60,482 nt of DNA from Lachnospiraceae bacterium (GTDB taxonomy: Bacteria > Bacillota > Clostridia > Lachnospirales > Lachnospiraceae). The notes under the pieces are model-generated. The model ran no database searches. It worked only from the letters and a program-made list of their open reading frames with translations, and had not been told where the DNA came from. The DNA lies in contig JAETTM010000019.1 of NCBI GenBank assembly GCA_021769135.1, positions 1 to 60,482 of the forward strand, read 5' to 3'. How positions within the stretch are numbered: the stretch's first letter is position 1; every line of letters starts with the position of its first letter. This document shows, piece by piece, positions 34,407 to 43,565 of the stretch. A program made the position numbers and the translations under genes.

Positions 34407-36146
34407 CTATTCATTGACTAAAGTTAACCCGCTGATGTCGGAATCCATCACCATAGAGTAATTCGTATAATAAACGACAAATCCGGGCTTTCCACCATTG
34501 GGCTTTTTCACATTTTTCTTTTCCGTATAATCGATTTCCGCTTTATCCTGATTCCTGGCTTTGGAATAATAGGCGGCCAGCTTTGCCGCTTCTTCGAAAA
34601 CCCGGTCGGGCAGTTCTTCTTTACCGGCCTTTACAATCACATGGGAACCGGGAAAGCCTTTGGCGTGAAACCACCAGTCATTGCCGGAAGCGAAACGGAA
34701 AGTGAGCTCATCGTTCTGGTAATTGTTTTTCCCTACATAAATATGATAACCGTCACTGCTGATATAGTGGAAAGGCCTGCTGGTGATTTTTACTTTTTTA
34801 TCGCTGCTTTTCCTGCGGATATAGCCGCTTTCCACCAATTCTTCCCTGATTTGCACCAAATCCTCTTCGCCTGTGGCGATATCGAGGGCGGCGCCGATGG
34901 ATTCCAAATGCTGTATTTCCTCTTTGACCTCCAGGGTCAATTTGGACAACGCCTCGTAGGTCCGCTTCATTTTATTATATTTATCAAAATATTTTTTCGC
35001 ATTTTCCAAAGGAGGGAGCGTGGGATCCAAAGGAATAGCCATATCCTCATCGGTATAATAGTTTCTCACCGTTATAGATTTATCCCCCAATGAGGCCTGA
35101 TAGCCGTAGGTGTTGAGCAGTTCCCCGTAAATCCTGTATTTATCACGTTTTTCCGTATCCTTTATCTGCCGCAGCTGCAAATCGTATTTTTTTACATTCC
35201 GTTCCAGGGCGGTCTGGACAATCCTCCTCAAGTCCGCAGACTTCTGGCGGATGCGGGTAAAAGCGTTCTTCTGGGCATAATATTGCTCCAGCATGGCGCT
35301 GACGGAAGGAAAGCTTGTCCGGTCATCCCGGCTGTACATGGTAAAAGGGAGCACGGAGAACTCCGCGGGGGATCCGTGTTCATAAGCTATATTAGGCGCA
35401 AAGTTACCGGCGCGGATATCGTCAATGACGTTGGAGAAAACATAGGATAATTTTTCCAAATCCTCCTGGGAAAGGGAAGCGGCCGGATAATCGCCGTCAA
35501 GGCCCGCCCTATAACAGAGTTCCTGGGCGAATACAGGGGAAAAACCTGTATAAAAGCCGTAAAGCGCTTTATAAAGGGGCTGGCTGGCGGAACGGATGGT
35601 TTGCATAAACTGTTCCCTGTCCGCAGCCAGGGGATTTTGTTTCTTTTGGGTCTCCGGTATGAAATAACCGCGTCCGGGCAAAACCTCCCGGACGCTGCTC
35701 ACCATACCGGAAATATGTTTGATGCTGTCGATAATCATATCTTTTTCGTCGGTAAAGATAATGTTGCTGTGCTTGCCCATAATTTCTACTATTAAATTTT
35801 TTGTGCATAAATCGCCCAGCTCATTCAGATGCTCCACCTCTATTCGGACAATCCTTTCCAGGCCGGGCTGGCTAATCCGGACAATACGCCCGTTCTGGAT
35901 ATGTTTCCTGAGCAGCATGCAGAAGCCCGGAGCCGTCAGAGGGCTTGGCTTGTTGGACTCCGTCAGGTAAATGAGGGGAAGGGAAGCGCCTGCGGAAATA
36001 AACAGCCGCCGCTGCCCCCCGTTTATTTTAATCGTAAGCAGCAGTTCATCCGTTTCAGGCTGGGCGATTTTATAAATCCTGCCGCCTAAAACGGTATCCT
36101 TCAATTCTTTTACAATACCTGCAATAGTTACACCGTCAAATGCCAT
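34407..36146 (-). CDS. rqcH: Ribosome quality control protein RqcH (NFACT family)
   Basis: 579 residues. RqcH binds stalled 50S subunits and recruits Ala-tRNA to add C-terminal alanine tails that mark nascent chains for degradation. Domains in order: NFACT-N (MAFDGVTIAGIVKELKDTVLGGRIYKI), helix-hairpin-helix and coiled coil (about residues 250-430), and the NFACT-R domain (FHYISSDGYHIYVGKNNYQNDELTFRFASGNDWWFHAKGFPGSHVIV). Older databases call it a fibronectin-binding protein. The ATG at 36146 follows GAGG; an ATG at 36158 would add four residues. It is divergent from yicC. Confidence 0.94.
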   Translation of the reverse strand: MAFDGVTIAGIVKELKDTVLGGRIYKIAQPETDELLLTIKINGGQRRLFISAGASLPLIYLTESNKPSPLTAPGFCMLLRKHIQNGRIVRISQPGLERIVRIEVEHLNELGDLCTKNLIVEIMGKHSNIIFTDEKDMIIDSIKHISGMVSSVREVLPGRGYFIPETQKKQNPLAADREQFMQTIRSASQPLYKALYGFYTGFSPVFAQELCYRAGLDGDYPAASLSQEDLEKLSYVFSNVIDDIRAGNFAPNIAYEHGSPAEFSVLPFTMYSRDDRTSFPSVSAMLEQYYAQKNAFTRIRQKSADLRRIVQTALERNVKKYDLQLRQIKDTEKRDKYRIYGELLNTYGYQASLGDKSITVRNYYTDEDMAIPLDPTLPPLENAKKYFDKYNKMKRTYEALSKLTLEVKEEIQHLESIGAALDIATGEEDLVQIREELVESGYIRRKSSDKKVKITSRPFHYISSDGYHIYVGKNNYQNDELTFRFASGNDWWFHAKGFPGSHVIVKAGKEELPDRVFEEAAKLAAYYSKARNQDKAEIDYTEKKNVKKPNGGKPGFVVYYTNYSMVMDSDISGLTLVNE

Positions 36147-36300
36147 AATTAGCCTCATTTCTTCGTTGTGGATGATTCCTTGTAACGTGATGATTTTACA
36201 GCAACGATTTGGCTTTCGGCTTTACCGTCGCTGTATCCCGGATTGTTATATTCTACAATATTTTCGCTGTACTTTCAAGGATATCGGCGGAAATCAATCC

Positions 36301-36329
36301 TTGACTCAAAGGAAGAGGTATTTTATAAT
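36301..36329 (+). promoter_or_regulatory. SigmaA-type promoter of the yicC-remA-gmk-rpoZ operon
   Basis: TTGACT (36301-36306), a 17-bp spacer and TATAAT (36324-36329), 45 bp before the yicC start. Confidence 0.85.
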
Positions 36330-36374
36330 AAAATGAAATACGCAAGAGCATTGGATTGGAGAAAGCAGAAGACA

Positions 36375-37253
36375 ATGATAAAAAGTATGACGGGCTTTGG
36401 TAGGAGTGAAGTGTCGGAGGCAGAACGTAAAGTTACGGCGGAAATCAAATCGGTCAACCACCGGTATTTGGATGTAAGTATCAAAATGCCCAAGAAACTC
36501 GGCTTTTTCGAAGCGGCTGTCCGCACGGAACTGAAAAAGTATATGCAGCGGGGCAAAGTGGACGTATTCATTACGTATGAAGATTTTACGGAATCCAATG
36601 TATGCGTAAAATACAATAAGGAAGTGGCTGCCGAATATGTGGAATATTTGAAGAAGATGGCGGAGGACTTTGGGCTGGATAATGATATCAGGGTTTCCGT
36701 ATTATCCCGCTATCCAGAAGTGCTTACCATGGAAGAACAGACGGCGGATGAGGAAGAAATCTGGAAAGTCCTTTGCAGCGCGGTGCAGGGGGCGGCGGAG
36801 AAATTTGTGGAAACCAGGATAACGGAAGGGGAGGCGCTGAAAACGGATTTGATTGATAAGCTGGAAGGGATGCTGGCGCATTTGGACTTTATCGAAGAAC
36901 GCTCCCCACAATTAGTGGAAGAATATAAATTGAAACTGCGGGAAAAGGTCCATGAGCTTTTGGAAGACACGAAAGTGGAAGAAAGCCGCCTGCTGATGGA
37001 GGTAACGCTTTTTGCGGACAAGATTTGCGTGGATGAAGAACTGGTACGCTTGAGAAGCCATATCGAGACCACGAAGCAGACGCTGATAGAGGGAGGAAGC
37101 ATTGGGCGCAAATTAGATTTCCTGGCTCAGGAAATGAACAGGGAGGCCAATACAATCCTTTCAAAAACGAATAATCTGGAAATTTCTAACCGTGCAATTG
37201 AACTGAAGACAGAGATTGAAAAAGTACGTGAACAGATACAGAATATTGAATAA
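36375..37253 (+). CDS. yicC: YicC family endoribonuclease-like protein
   Basis: 292 residues, the family length. IKSMTGFGRSE at the N-terminus, VEIKSVNHRYLDVSIKMP-like sequence (here AEIKSVNHRYLDVSIKMPK) and the C-terminal GRKLDFLAQEMNREANTILSKTNNLEISNRAIELKTEIEKVREQIQNIE are diagnostic. E. coli YicC is an RNase that affects small-RNA turnover. The start at 36375 gives the conserved N-terminus. The order yicC-remA-gmk-rpoZ is the same as yloC-remA-gmk-rpoZ in Bacillus. Confidence 0.93.
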   Translation: MIKSMTGFGRSEVSEAERKVTAEIKSVNHRYLDVSIKMPKKLGFFEAAVRTELKKYMQRGKVDVFITYEDFTESNVCVKYNKEVAAEYVEYLKKMAEDFGLDNDIRVSVLSRYPEVLTMEEQTADEEEIWKVLCSAVQGAAEKFVETRITEGEALKTDLIDKLEGMLAHLDFIEERSPQLVEEYKLKLREKVHELLEDTKVEESRLLMEVTLFADKICVDEELVRLRSHIETTKQTLIEGGSIGRKLDFLAQEMNREANTILSKTNNLEISNRAIELKTEIEKVREQIQNIE

Positions 37254-37295
37254 TGGCAGATCTGGTTTTTTAGGATTGGGCCGGGAAGGTATCCA

Positions 37296-37556
37296 ATGAA
37301 TACATTGCTTCATATAGGTTTTGGGAATATTATAAATACGGAGAAAATAGTGGCTATTGTCAGCCCTGATTCGGCGCCGATAAAAAGAATGGTGCAGCAT
37401 GCCAAAGAGGACGGAATGGCTATCGATGCCACGCAGGGAAGGAAAACAAAGTCGGTGCTGGTTATGGAGAACAGTCAGCTTGTGCTGTCGGCGCTTTTAC
37501 CGGAAACGATTGCAAATAGGGCACAGGCGGAAAACGGAGAGATAAATGAAGCATAG
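37296..37556 (+). CDS. remA: Extracellular matrix regulator RemA (DUF370)
   Basis: 86 residues. LLHIGFGNIINTEKIVAIVSPDSAPIKRMVQHAKEDGMAIDATQGRKTKSVLVMENSQLVLSAL is typical; RemA forms ring-shaped DNA-binding oligomers that activate matrix genes in Bacillus. It starts 42 bp after yicC and overlaps gmk by 11 bp. Confidence 0.94.
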   Translation: MNTLLHIGFGNIINTEKIVAIVSPDSAPIKRMVQHAKEDGMAIDATQGRKTKSVLVMENSQLVLSALLPETIANRAQAENGEINEA

Positions 37557-38181
37557 AGGTATTTTGGCAGTGGTTTCAGGATTTTCGGGGGCGGGAAAAG
37601 GCACGCTGATGAAAAACCTGGTTAACCAATATGATAATTATGCACTATCCATTTCAATGACCACGCGGCTCCCCAGGGAAGGGGAAGAAGATGGAAGAGA
37701 GTATTTTTTTGTGTCCAAAGAGACGTTCGAGGAAAAAGTGGGGCAGGGGGGATTGATAGAATATGCCTGCTACTGCGATAATTATTACGGCACGCCCAAG
37801 GAATATGTGGAAAACCAGCTGGCGATGGGCAGGGATGTGCTGTTGGAAATTGAAATACAGGGTGCTTTAAAGGTGAGAGAGAAATTCCCGGAGGCACTGT
37901 TGCTGTTTGTCATGCCTCCTTCCGCAAAGGAATTGGAAAACCGGCTCACGGGGAGGGGAACGGAAACCCCTGAGGTCGTGTCAAAGAGGCTGCGCCGCGC
38001 TGTTTCAGAGGCCCAGGGGATTGAAAACTATGACTATATTGTGATTAATGACGATTTGGAAATGTGTACGCAGGAACTCCATTCCATTATCTGTACGGCC
38101 CACAAATCCGTAGGAAGGAATGAGGAATTTATAGAAAATATGCGACAGGAACTGAACGTTCTGGTGAAAGGAGAAAAATAA
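37546..38181 (+). CDS. gmk: Guanylate kinase
   Basis: 211 residues. Phosphorylates GMP to GDP. P-loop GFSGAGKGTL is near residues 12-21, followed by STTRLPREGEEDGREYFFVSKETF-like GMP-binding sequence (SMTTRLPREGEEDGREYFFV) and LLEIEIQGALKVREKFPEALLLFVMPPS. It overlaps remA and touches rpoZ at the A of its stop. Confidence 0.96.
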   Translation: MKHRGILAVVSGFSGAGKGTLMKNLVNQYDNYALSISMTTRLPREGEEDGREYFFVSKETFEEKVGQGGLIEYACYCDNYYGTPKEYVENQLAMGRDVLLEIEIQGALKVREKFPEALLLFVMPPSAKELENRLTGRGTETPEVVSKRLRRAVSEAQGIENYDYIVINDDLEMCTQELHSIICTAHKSVGRNEEFIENMRQELNVLVKGEK

Positions 38182-38576
38182 TGTTACATCCATCTTATTC
38201 CGATTTAATGAAGGTAGTAAACAGTGAGGTTGAACCGGGGGAAGCGCCGGTAGTAAACAGCAGATATTCTATAGTGATGGCTACTTCCAAAAGGGCAAGG
38301 CAGATTATCTCGGGGGAAGAGCCGATGGTAGACGGAAGGGGCAAAAAGCCGCTGTCAGTTGCTGTAGAGGAACTGAATCAGGGTAGGATTAAAATTCTAA
38401 GCGAGGAAGAGGCTGCCAGGAAAGCGGAAGAAAGTAAAATGAATGAGGAAAAGGCGGCAAAAGAAGGGGCGGAAACAAGCCCGGAAGCTGAAGAAACCAA
38501 TGGAGAAGCAGAAGAGGTAATGGAAACAAGTGCAGAAACAACCGAAGCAGCAGAAGCGCAGCCTGAAGACTGCTGA
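38181..38576 (+). CDS. rpoZ: RNA polymerase omega subunit with an acidic tail
   Basis: 131 residues; the family is usually 65-95. The first 75 residues are omega (LHPSYSDLMKVVNSEVEPGEAPVVNSRYSIVMATSKRARQI ... KPLSVAVEELNQGRI), which helps beta' folding. The rest is a low-complexity Glu/Ala/Thr tail from about residue 78. The tail has no recognisable domain. The start overlaps the gmk stop. Confidence 0.93.
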   Translation: MLHPSYSDLMKVVNSEVEPGEAPVVNSRYSIVMATSKRARQIISGEEPMVDGRGKKPLSVAVEELNQGRIKILSEEEAARKAEESKMNEEKAAKEGAETSPEAEETNGEAEEVMETSAETTEAAEAQPEDC

Positions 38577-38673
38577 TGCTTTTATGTGCCCGTATGATTT
38601 GCGGGCATATTCTTTTCTGTGTAAGGCATAGGGGAATGATGGAACGAAAGTGGGAGGAAGGTTAATAGAAGAA

Positions 38674-40053
38674 ATGAAAATATTATTGGTATCCTTGGGA
38701 TGCGACAAGAATCTTGTGGATTCGGAAGTGATGCTGGGGATACTGGCAGATAAGGGATATACCTTTACGGACGATGAAACGGAGGCTGAAATTGCAGTGG
38801 TGAATACCTGCTGCTTTATTAATGATGCCAAGGAGGAAAGCATCAATGCCATCCTGGAAATGGCAGAACTGAAAAAGTCCGGGCAGATTAAGGCGCTTAT
38901 TGTGACAGGCTGTCTGGCGCAGCGCTATCAGGATGAAATCCGAAAGGAAATCGAAGAGGTGGACGCCATTATCGGCACCGGGGCGATTGATAAAATTGCG
39001 GAAGCCGTGGAAGAGGCGGTGGACGGCAATGGAACGGCCGGCAAAGACGGGGAAGCGCCTGCCAGGGGCAAAGGCAGGAAGTATCTGGCACCTTTGAATG
39101 GGAAGACGGCAGGAAACCGAAAAAGGATAGTGACTACCGGCGGTTATTTTGCCTATTTAAAGATTGCGGAGGGCTGCGACAAGAATTGTACCTATTGCGT
39201 TATTCCCAAAGTTCGGGGGCCATATAGGAGCATCCCTATGGAGGAGCTGGTGGCGGAAGCGGAAACGCTGGCGAAAGAAGGGGTGAAGGAACTGATTCTG
39301 GTAGCCCAGGAAACCACCTTGTACGGCAAGGATTTGTACGGGGAAAAGAAGCTGCCCGCTTTGCTTGAAAAACTGTGCGGGATAGAAGGGCTTTGCTGGC
39401 TCCGGATTTTGTACTGTTATCCGGAAGAGATTACGGATGAATTGATTCAGGTAATGAAAAAGGAAAGTAAAATTTGCCATTACCTGGATATGCCGGTGCA
39501 GCATGGTTCGGACAGGATATTAAAGCGTATGGGGAGACGGACGGATAGCTGTGAAATCCGTGGAATTGTGAAAAAGTTAAGGGAAAATATCCCCGATATC
39601 TGTTTGCGGACGACATTGATTACGGGCTTCCCCGGGGAAACGGAAGAGGACTTTGAGGAACTGCTGGATTTTGTGGATGAAATGGAGTTTGAGCGCCTTG
39701 GGGTATTTACATATTCTATGGAAGAGGATACGCCCGCAGCCTCCATGCCCCATCAGTTGGATGAAGACATAAAAGAGGAAAGAAGAAACGCGGTGATGGA
39801 ACTGCAGCAGGAAATCGCTTATGAAGCGGCCGAAAAAATGATTGGGAAAATGCTGACGGTCATGATAGAAGGAAAAGTGGCGGGGGAAGACGTTTATGTG
39901 GCAAGAACCTATAAAGACGCCCCTAATGTGGACGGCTATCTTTTTATCAACACGGATAGGCAGCTGATGAGCGGGGAATTTGTACAGGTCCGCGTTACAG
40001 GTTCTCATGAATATGATTTGATAGGAGAGATGTGCGATGAACTTACCAAATAA
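38674..40053 (+). CDS. rimO: Ribosomal protein S12 methylthiotransferase RimO
   Basis: 459 residues. It adds a methylthio group to an Asp of ribosomal protein S12. An N-terminal UPF0004 domain (MKILLVSLGCDKNLVDSEVMLG, with VNTCCFINDAKEES), a radical-SAM core with the CxxxCxxC cluster GCDKNCTYC at Cys168, Cys172 and Cys175, and a C-terminal TRAM domain. CDKN rather than CTxN separates it from MiaB. The ATG at 38674 gives the conserved start; a GTG at 38650 is possible. It overlaps pgsA by 17 bp. Confidence 0.94.
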   Translation: MKILLVSLGCDKNLVDSEVMLGILADKGYTFTDDETEAEIAVVNTCCFINDAKEESINAILEMAELKKSGQIKALIVTGCLAQRYQDEIRKEIEEVDAIIGTGAIDKIAEAVEEAVDGNGTAGKDGEAPARGKGRKYLAPLNGKTAGNRKRIVTTGGYFAYLKIAEGCDKNCTYCVIPKVRGPYRSIPMEELVAEAETLAKEGVKELILVAQETTLYGKDLYGEKKLPALLEKLCGIEGLCWLRILYCYPEEITDELIQVMKKESKICHYLDMPVQHGSDRILKRMGRRTDSCEIRGIVKKLRENIPDICLRTTLITGFPGETEEDFEELLDFVDEMEFERLGVFTYSMEEDTPAASMPHQLDEDIKEERRNAVMELQQEIAYEAAEKMIGKMLTVMIEGKVAGEDVYVARTYKDAPNVDGYLFINTDRQLMSGEFVQVRVTGSHEYDLIGEMCDELTK

Positions 40054-40573
40054 GTTGACAATTTTAAGAGTGGCTATGATACCTTTTTTTGTGCTGTTTA
40101 TGCTGGTGCCCCTTACAGGGGAGGGCGACAAATGGATTGCCCTGGCGTTGTTTATCGCGGCCAGCCTGACGGATTTGCTGGACGGGCATATTGCGAGAAA
40201 GTATAACTTAATAACAAATTTCGGCAAATTCATGGATCCGCTTGCGGATAAGCTGTTGGTCTGCTCCGCCTTAATCTGCCTGGTGGAACTGGGAAGGATC
40301 CCTTCCTGGATAGTCATTGTTATTATCGCAAGGGAGTTCATTATCAGCGGGTTCAGGCTGATTGCATCGGATAACGGCGTTGTGATTGCGGCAAGCTATT
40401 GGGGAAAGTTCAAAACTACTTTCCAGATGATTATGATTTGCCTGATGATTGCCAATTTGGAGCCGCTTCGTTTATTCACCGATATTGTTATGTGGATTGC
40501 ATTGCTGCTGACGGTAGTTTCCCTCATGGATTATCTGGTAAAAAATAAAGAGGTTATGAAAGAAACAAAGTAA
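40037..40573 (+). CDS. pgsA: CDP-diacylglycerol-glycerol-3-phosphate 3-phosphatidyltransferase
   Basis: 178 residues, multi-pass membrane enzyme making phosphatidylglycerol phosphate. The CDP-alcohol phosphotransferase motif D-G-x2-A-R-x8-G-x3-D-x3-D is present as LLDGHIARKYNLITNFGKFMDPLADKLL. The N-terminal MNLPNKLTILRVAMIPFFVLFML is typical. It is translationally coupled to rimO. Confidence 0.95.
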   Translation: MNLPNKLTILRVAMIPFFVLFMLVPLTGEGDKWIALALFIAASLTDLLDGHIARKYNLITNFGKFMDPLADKLLVCSALICLVELGRIPSWIVIVIIAREFIISGFRLIASDNGVVIAASYWGKFKTTFQMIMICLMIANLEPLRLFTDIVMWIALLLTVVSLMDYLVKNKEVMKETK

Positions 40574-40647
40574 AGAAATAAAATATGGGAACAATGAACA
40601 CATTTAAACGGTTGCTAAGCAATAGCGGAAAAGATAAGAGGTTGATT

Positions 40648-41913
40648 ATGACAGTAGAATTGATTTCGGTCGGCACGGAACTTTTACTTGGGAACATTGT
40701 AAATACTAATGCGGCATACCTGTCGGAGAAATGCGCGGATTTAGGCTTGTCCTGCTTTTTCCAAAGCGTGGTGGGGGATAATGAAGAAAGGCTGACTGGG
40801 GTGTTAAAAACAGCGCTGGAACGTTCGGATATCGTGATTTTATCCGGCGGGCTGGGGCCTACGGAGGATGATTTGACGAAGGAAGTGACGGCAAAGGTGA
40901 TGGGAAGGAAGCTGCTGCTTCACGAGCCTTCCAAAAAGCGGATTGCGGAGTATTTTGTAAGCCGTAACCTGGAATTGACGGAAAATAACTGGAAACAGGC
41001 GATGATGCCGGAAGGAGCTATCGTCATAGATAATGAAAACGGTACGGCACCGGGGGTTATTATAGAGGATGGGGAAAAAAGGGTGCTTCTCCTGCCCGGG
41101 CCGCCCAATGAAATGATACCGATGTTCGAAAACAGCATGATACCTTACCTTGCCGGAAGCGGATTAGGGGTAATTTTTTCCCAGACTGTCAAAATTTGCG
41201 GCATAGGGGAGAGCAAAGCGGAGACGATGATAAAGGATATGATTGCCAGCCAGACCAATCCTACCATCGCCACATATGCGAAAAACTGCGAGGTGCATTT
41301 GCGTGTGACGGCAAAGGCGGCGGATGAAAAAGAAGCCAGGAAGCTGGTAAAGCCTGTGGTGAAGGAATTGAAGAATCGGTTTGGCCCCTATGTATATACG
41401 ACGAACACGGATATTACCCTGGAAAAAGCAGTGGTAGATTTGCTGGTTGCCAATAGGCTGTCCGTCAGTACGGTGGAGTCCTGCACCGGCGGGATGCTGG
41501 CGGCCAGGCTGATTAACGTTCCAGGCGTATCCGATGTTTACAAATCCGGTTATATTACGTATTCCAATAAAGCAAAAAGAAGGATACTTGGCATAAAAAA
41601 AGGGCTGTTGGAAAAAAAAGGGGCGGTCAGCGAAGAAGTCGCCAAAGAGATGGCCAAAGGGGCGTCGGTAATCTCCAAAGCGGAGGTGACGGTATCCATA
41701 ACGGGTATTGCAGGGCCGGAAGGCGGAACGGAGGAAAAGCCGGTAGGCTTGGTATATATTGCCTGCAGCGTATGTGGAAAAGTGAAGGTTAAGAAATATA
41801 ATTTCAAGGGAAACCGTGCGAAAATACGGGAAACCGCGGTTTCTTCCGCACTGATTCTCATGCGTCAATGTATTCTGGAATACTACAGCGAGATGGCATT
41901 TGACAGGAAATAG
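40648..41913 (+). CDS. cinA: Competence/damage-inducible protein CinA (NMN deamidase family)
   Basis: 421 residues. An N-terminal MoCF-like domain (ISVGTELLLGNIVNTNAAYLSEKCADLG, SGGLGPTEDDLTKE, LPGPPNEMIPMFE) and a C-terminal amidohydrolase domain (VESCTGGMLAARLINVPGVSDVYKSGYITYSNKAK, VSITGIAGPEGGTEEKPVGLVYIA). Members hydrolyse ADP-ribose and deamidate NMN in pyridine nucleotide salvage. GAGG lies six bases before the ATG at 40648; the upstream in-frame ATG at 40585 adds 21 unsupported residues. pgsA-cinA-recA is the Bacillus order. Confidence 0.94.
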   Translation: MTVELISVGTELLLGNIVNTNAAYLSEKCADLGLSCFFQSVVGDNEERLTGVLKTALERSDIVILSGGLGPTEDDLTKEVTAKVMGRKLLLHEPSKKRIAEYFVSRNLELTENNWKQAMMPEGAIVIDNENGTAPGVIIEDGEKRVLLLPGPPNEMIPMFENSMIPYLAGSGLGVIFSQTVKICGIGESKAETMIKDMIASQTNPTIATYAKNCEVHLRVTAKAADEKEARKLVKPVVKELKNRFGPYVYTTNTDITLEKAVVDLLVANRLSVSTVESCTGGMLAARLINVPGVSDVYKSGYITYSNKAKRRILGIKKGLLEKKGAVSEEVAKEMAKGASVISKAEVTVSITGIAGPEGGTEEKPVGLVYIACSVCGKVKVKKYNFKGNRAKIRETAVSSALILMRQCILEYYSEMAFDRK

Positions 41914-41960
41914 GCGTTTCGTGGGATAGGGGCATGTTGGGGGAAAGAGAGGGGATTATT

Positions 41961-43304
41961 ATGGATAGCCCGGGGCTGGATAATGATATGAAGTTTGCAG
42001 GTGGGATTTTTAGCGGGTCAATGCCAGAGGAAGAAAAGCAGGGGCCGGATGGGAACCGATTCTTTAATTACGCCACTCTTCCGAAGGAAAATATGGGGAG
42101 GGCGCCTTTGGACGGGCAGCATTCTACAGAAGACCGGGAGGATGAGCCGGTAACCATGCATCTTGGAATGGATGAGCAAGGCTTGGGCCGGACTCCGGGA
42201 AGGGAATCCCGTCAAGGGAAAGGGGATTATCAGGAATCCGGCGCTTCCCGGAGAAACGGGGAGTATCAGGAGGACAGGCCCTATCAGGGATATGAAGGGA
42301 ACCAAAGGAATGCAGACTACCAGAGATATGGGGAGCGCCAGGGAAACCGAGGTTTCCAAGGATATGGCGGAAATGCAGGAACGCCCCCCGGCTATAATTG
42401 TTATAATAGGGGAGGATGCGGCCCTTACGGATGCATGAATTGCCCGAACCGGGGAAAGCAGGAGCATTCGGCCATTATCATAATGGCTATTGTAGCGGTG
42501 ACCGCTCTGGTAATTGCCTTTTTTGCAGTAATATTTTGCTTGGTAAAAGTTTCTTCCTATCAGCGTGTAATACCGGCGGGGGCGTTGGAAGGCGGCGAAC
42601 CCTATTACTACGGGGAACGGGATTCTTCGAGGGGAAGCGGCGGATGGTATGAAGATATTCCTGCGCCGGATTACGGGGATGATTATTATGGGGAAATTAC
42701 GGACGCCATACGTGAGGATTTGGACTATTCGATCGCATGGGAGAACTACGAATACGAGGGTAATGACGACAACGTAACGATTGCTGTTGATTATCCTGTG
42801 ATTAGCGGCGATATTCCCAATATAGATGCGATTAACAGCATTATTGCGGATGAGACGGAATATTTTGAAAGCTATTATGAAGAATATGTCAATAACATAT
42901 CTGATGGACAATTTTTGGTATATTCCGAAGGATATGTGACATATATGGATGATGATGTGATGAGCGTGGTTTTTGCAGAGATGGTCTATACGGATTATTG
43001 GACGGACTACGGCTTGTACTGTTTGAACATCGATGTGGAAAACGGAATAGTCCTGGATAATAGCAGCATAATGCAAATAGATGATGAATTCGCCATGGAT
43101 TTCCGTAAAAGGTGTAAACAGCAGAATGGAATGGTGGAGGATTTGGAATATATGTCCGACCAGGAAATCGCTTATTATCTTTCCCAGGGCGGCACTTCCA
43201 TTATGTTCTATACGCCTATGGGCATGGAAGTGGGTCTGAATATGGGAGGGTATTATGTGACGGTGACATATAAAGACTATGAAAAATTCCTGCAGAGGTA
43301 TTAA
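41961..43304 (+). CDS. Membrane protein with Tyr/Gly/Arg-rich cytoplasmic part, Cys cluster and DUF3298/RsiV-like outer domain
   Basis: 447 residues. Residues about 60-140 are low-complexity, with degenerate repeats around YQ, GY and RN (GEYQEDRPYQGYEGNQRNADYQRYGERQ). A cysteine cluster follows (CYNRGGCGPYGCMNCPNRG), then one membrane helix (AIIIMAIVAVTALVIAFFAVIFCLV). The outside part has DUF4163/DUF3298-like sequence (VDYPVISGDIPNIDAINSII, and the end IMFYTPMGMEVGLNMGGYYVTVTYKDYEKFL). DUF3298 is the lysozyme-sensing domain of RsiV, but the anti-sigma part is absent here. Start at 41961 behind AGAGGGG. Function unknown. Confidence 0.7.
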   Translation: MDSPGLDNDMKFAGGIFSGSMPEEEKQGPDGNRFFNYATLPKENMGRAPLDGQHSTEDREDEPVTMHLGMDEQGLGRTPGRESRQGKGDYQESGASRRNGEYQEDRPYQGYEGNQRNADYQRYGERQGNRGFQGYGGNAGTPPGYNCYNRGGCGPYGCMNCPNRGKQEHSAIIIMAIVAVTALVIAFFAVIFCLVKVSSYQRVIPAGALEGGEPYYYGERDSSRGSGGWYEDIPAPDYGDDYYGEITDAIREDLDYSIAWENYEYEGNDDNVTIAVDYPVISGDIPNIDAINSIIADETEYFESYYEEYVNNISDGQFLVYSEGYVTYMDDDVMSVVFAEMVYTDYWTDYGLYCLNIDVENGIVLDNSSIMQIDDEFAMDFRKRCKQQNGMVEDLEYMSDQEIAYYLSQGGTSIMFYTPMGMEVGLNMGGYYVTVTYKDYEKFLQRY

Positions 43305-43343
43305 GGTATTGTTCAATATTGCTTAACGTTTTCTAAGTTTTCT

Positions 43344-43364
43344 AAGGGCGGGGAATCCGCCCTT
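43344..43364 (+). terminator. Hairpin after the DUF3298 gene
   Basis: AAGGGCGG (43344-43351) pairs with CCGCCCTT (43357-43364) around GGAAT, followed by GCCATTT with only a weak T run. Probably a terminator. The rest of the 401-bp gap up to recA holds the recA control region and otherwise nothing I recognise. Confidence 0.5.
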
Positions 43365-43530
43365 GCCATTTCCCGTCGGGTATGCTATATTAAAACGGTA
43401 ATATTCGTAGAAAATGGTATCTATATTCAGTTCAGGCATATCGCCATATTTTCAAAAAAGCGGCAAAATGAATATGCGAGGGATGTTTATAGGACTTATA
43501 GTGTGATAATATAGTATTTATAGGAAACAG

Positions 43531-43559
43531 TTGACAGAACCGAACATTTGTTTTAATAT
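43531..43559 (+). promoter_or_regulatory. recA promoter
   Basis: TTGACA (43531-43536), a 17-bp spacer and TAATAT (43554-43559). The spacer contains one LexA-box-like site and a second lies just downstream. Confidence 0.85.
43542..43553 (+). promoter_or_regulatory. LexA box-like site inside the recA promoter (imperfect)
   Basis: GAAC-ATTT-GTTT is one base off the Gram-positive SOS palindrome GAAC-N4-GTTC and sits between -35 and -10. Confidence 0.55.
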
Positions 43560-43565
43560 AAAAAA

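Noticed and set aside
42240-42380. Possible CRISPR-like or minisatellite array
   Set aside because: The periodic codons for YQ, GY and RN residues are degenerate and in frame with the protein; no regular repeat-spacer spacing.
42018-43316. 432-codon minus-strand open frame
   Set aside because: It mirrors the low-complexity + strand gene, has a His/Ile-rich composition with no family similarity and no ribosome-binding site.
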